Source: Candidatus Trichofilum aggregatum (GTDB lineage Bacteria > Chloroflexota > Anaerolineae > Promineifilales > Promineifilaceae). Taken from it: a DNA stretch of 64,000 nucleotides. The position numbers and the translations under genes were made by a program. Each line of letters opens with the position of its first letter. Position 1 is the first letter of the stretch. The notes below the pieces were generated by a model. The model had not been told where the DNA came from. It did not search any database and saw nothing but the letters and a program-made list of their open reading frames with translations. Location of the stretch: positions 14,940-78,939 of the forward strand of contig JADJUV010000021.1 of assembly GCA_016716885.1 (NCBI GenBank). Reading direction: 5' to 3'. Positions 63,789 through 64,000 of this stretch are shown in pieces.

Positions 63789-64000
63789 TCATTTTTGCAT
63801 CAACTGTCTTTTTAGACTTAGATTCTCAAGGAACTCATAGTAGTCTTCCATCTCCAAGCTAGAAAAAGCATTAATGTGGAGAAGTCGGCTAAATTCTAGT
63901 AGGAAATCCTCTTTCATTCTGTCGAGCCTTTGGTTATTCGTATTTATTTCCGCCATCGTCGTGTTGTCTAATAGAAGAAATACATCTACATCAGCACCCA
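63789..64000 (-). CDS. Partial nucleotidyltransferase-like protein (5' end outside the window)
   Basis: The C-terminal 70 residues are visible, beginning GADVDVFLLLDN. Asp-x-Asp in a beta strand before a helix is the metal-binding pair of the minimal nucleotidyltransferase fold. The rest (MKEDFLLEFSRLLHINAFSS, EFLENLSLKRQLMQK) is helical. Stop codon at 63789. AT-rich like its downstream neighbour. Could be the MNT half of an MNT/HEPN-like module. Confidence 0.5.
   Translation of the reverse strand, partial: GADVDVFLLLDNTTMAEINTNNQRLDRMKEDFLLEFSRLLHINAFSSLEMEDYYEFLENLSLKRQLMQK

Overview
The window looks like a chromosomal segment of an environmental Chloroflexota bacterium (Anaerolineae/Caldilineae-like). 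This rests on gene content and style, not on a marker gene: a long-form RmlA-type nucleotidyltransferase, a TrpB2-type synthase, an EttA-type ABC-F protein, a benzoate-CoA-ligase-family enzyme, ATPases of the COG1672 type, and secreted proteins ending in a short hydrophobic-Pro-basic tail. No rRNA, tRNA, CRISPR array, phage structural module or complete insertion sequence was seen. Five genes contain a probable single-base frameshift and several G/C homopolymer tracts look like assembly trouble, so this is probably draft or metagenome sequence.

Layout. 1-486: end of a secreted protein. 487-3860: a glycosyltransferase and a frameshifted methyltransferase between inverted copies of an intergenic hairpin element. 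3864-12395: a very large DUF4157 protein of the polymorphic-toxin / extracellular contractile injection system (eCIS) cargo type, followed after 5 bases by a small gene that is a candidate immunity gene. 12398-17371: dtd, a sugar-nucleotide pyrophosphorylase, a class III aminotransferase, clpS, a degenerate receiver and a STAS-like protein. 18071-18913: a second cargo-like protein (lysozyme/transglycosylase fold with a VGNQA leader motif). 19273-28126: a lipoprotein, a secreted protein, GNAT, amylase, a VOC protein with a LexA-like box, a nucleotidyltransferase-fold protein, an esterase and a beta-helix protein. 28161-34013: ettA, an S1-domain protein and clpC. 34394-42749: a membrane beta-propeller/ATPase and a related ATPase with an OmpR-type DNA-binding tail, which may form an undescribed signalling pair, then a zinc-binding membrane protein and proline dehydrogenase. 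43158-47912: a sigma-70 factor, an inositol-phosphatase-like protein, mannose-6-phosphate isomerase and a PPi-type phosphofructokinase. 48472-56325: a modular secreted repeat protein, a K+ channel, a MaoC-like hydratase and an FkbM methyltransferase. 56340-58378: a MerR/GyrI cluster. 59215-64000: an acyl-CoA ligase, TrpB2, GNAT plus a truncated copy, and an AT-richer two-gene piece.

The strongest window-wide signal is the octamer palindrome GCGGCCGC. It occurs about 95 times by hand count, against about 3 expected from base composition, in coding DNA in several reading frames and in spacers. It resembles the HIP1 phenomenon of cyanobacteria but uses a different word. Spacers also hold several families of short palindromic elements. 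One has a central hairpin whose sequence differs between copies while pairing is kept.

Functionally the window mixes housekeeping (proteolysis, translation quality, glycolysis), surface and secreted proteins, and a weapons-like locus. The toxin-like protein, candidate immunity gene and lysozyme-like protein fit contact-dependent or injected effectors, but no injection-machine structural gene lies in the window.
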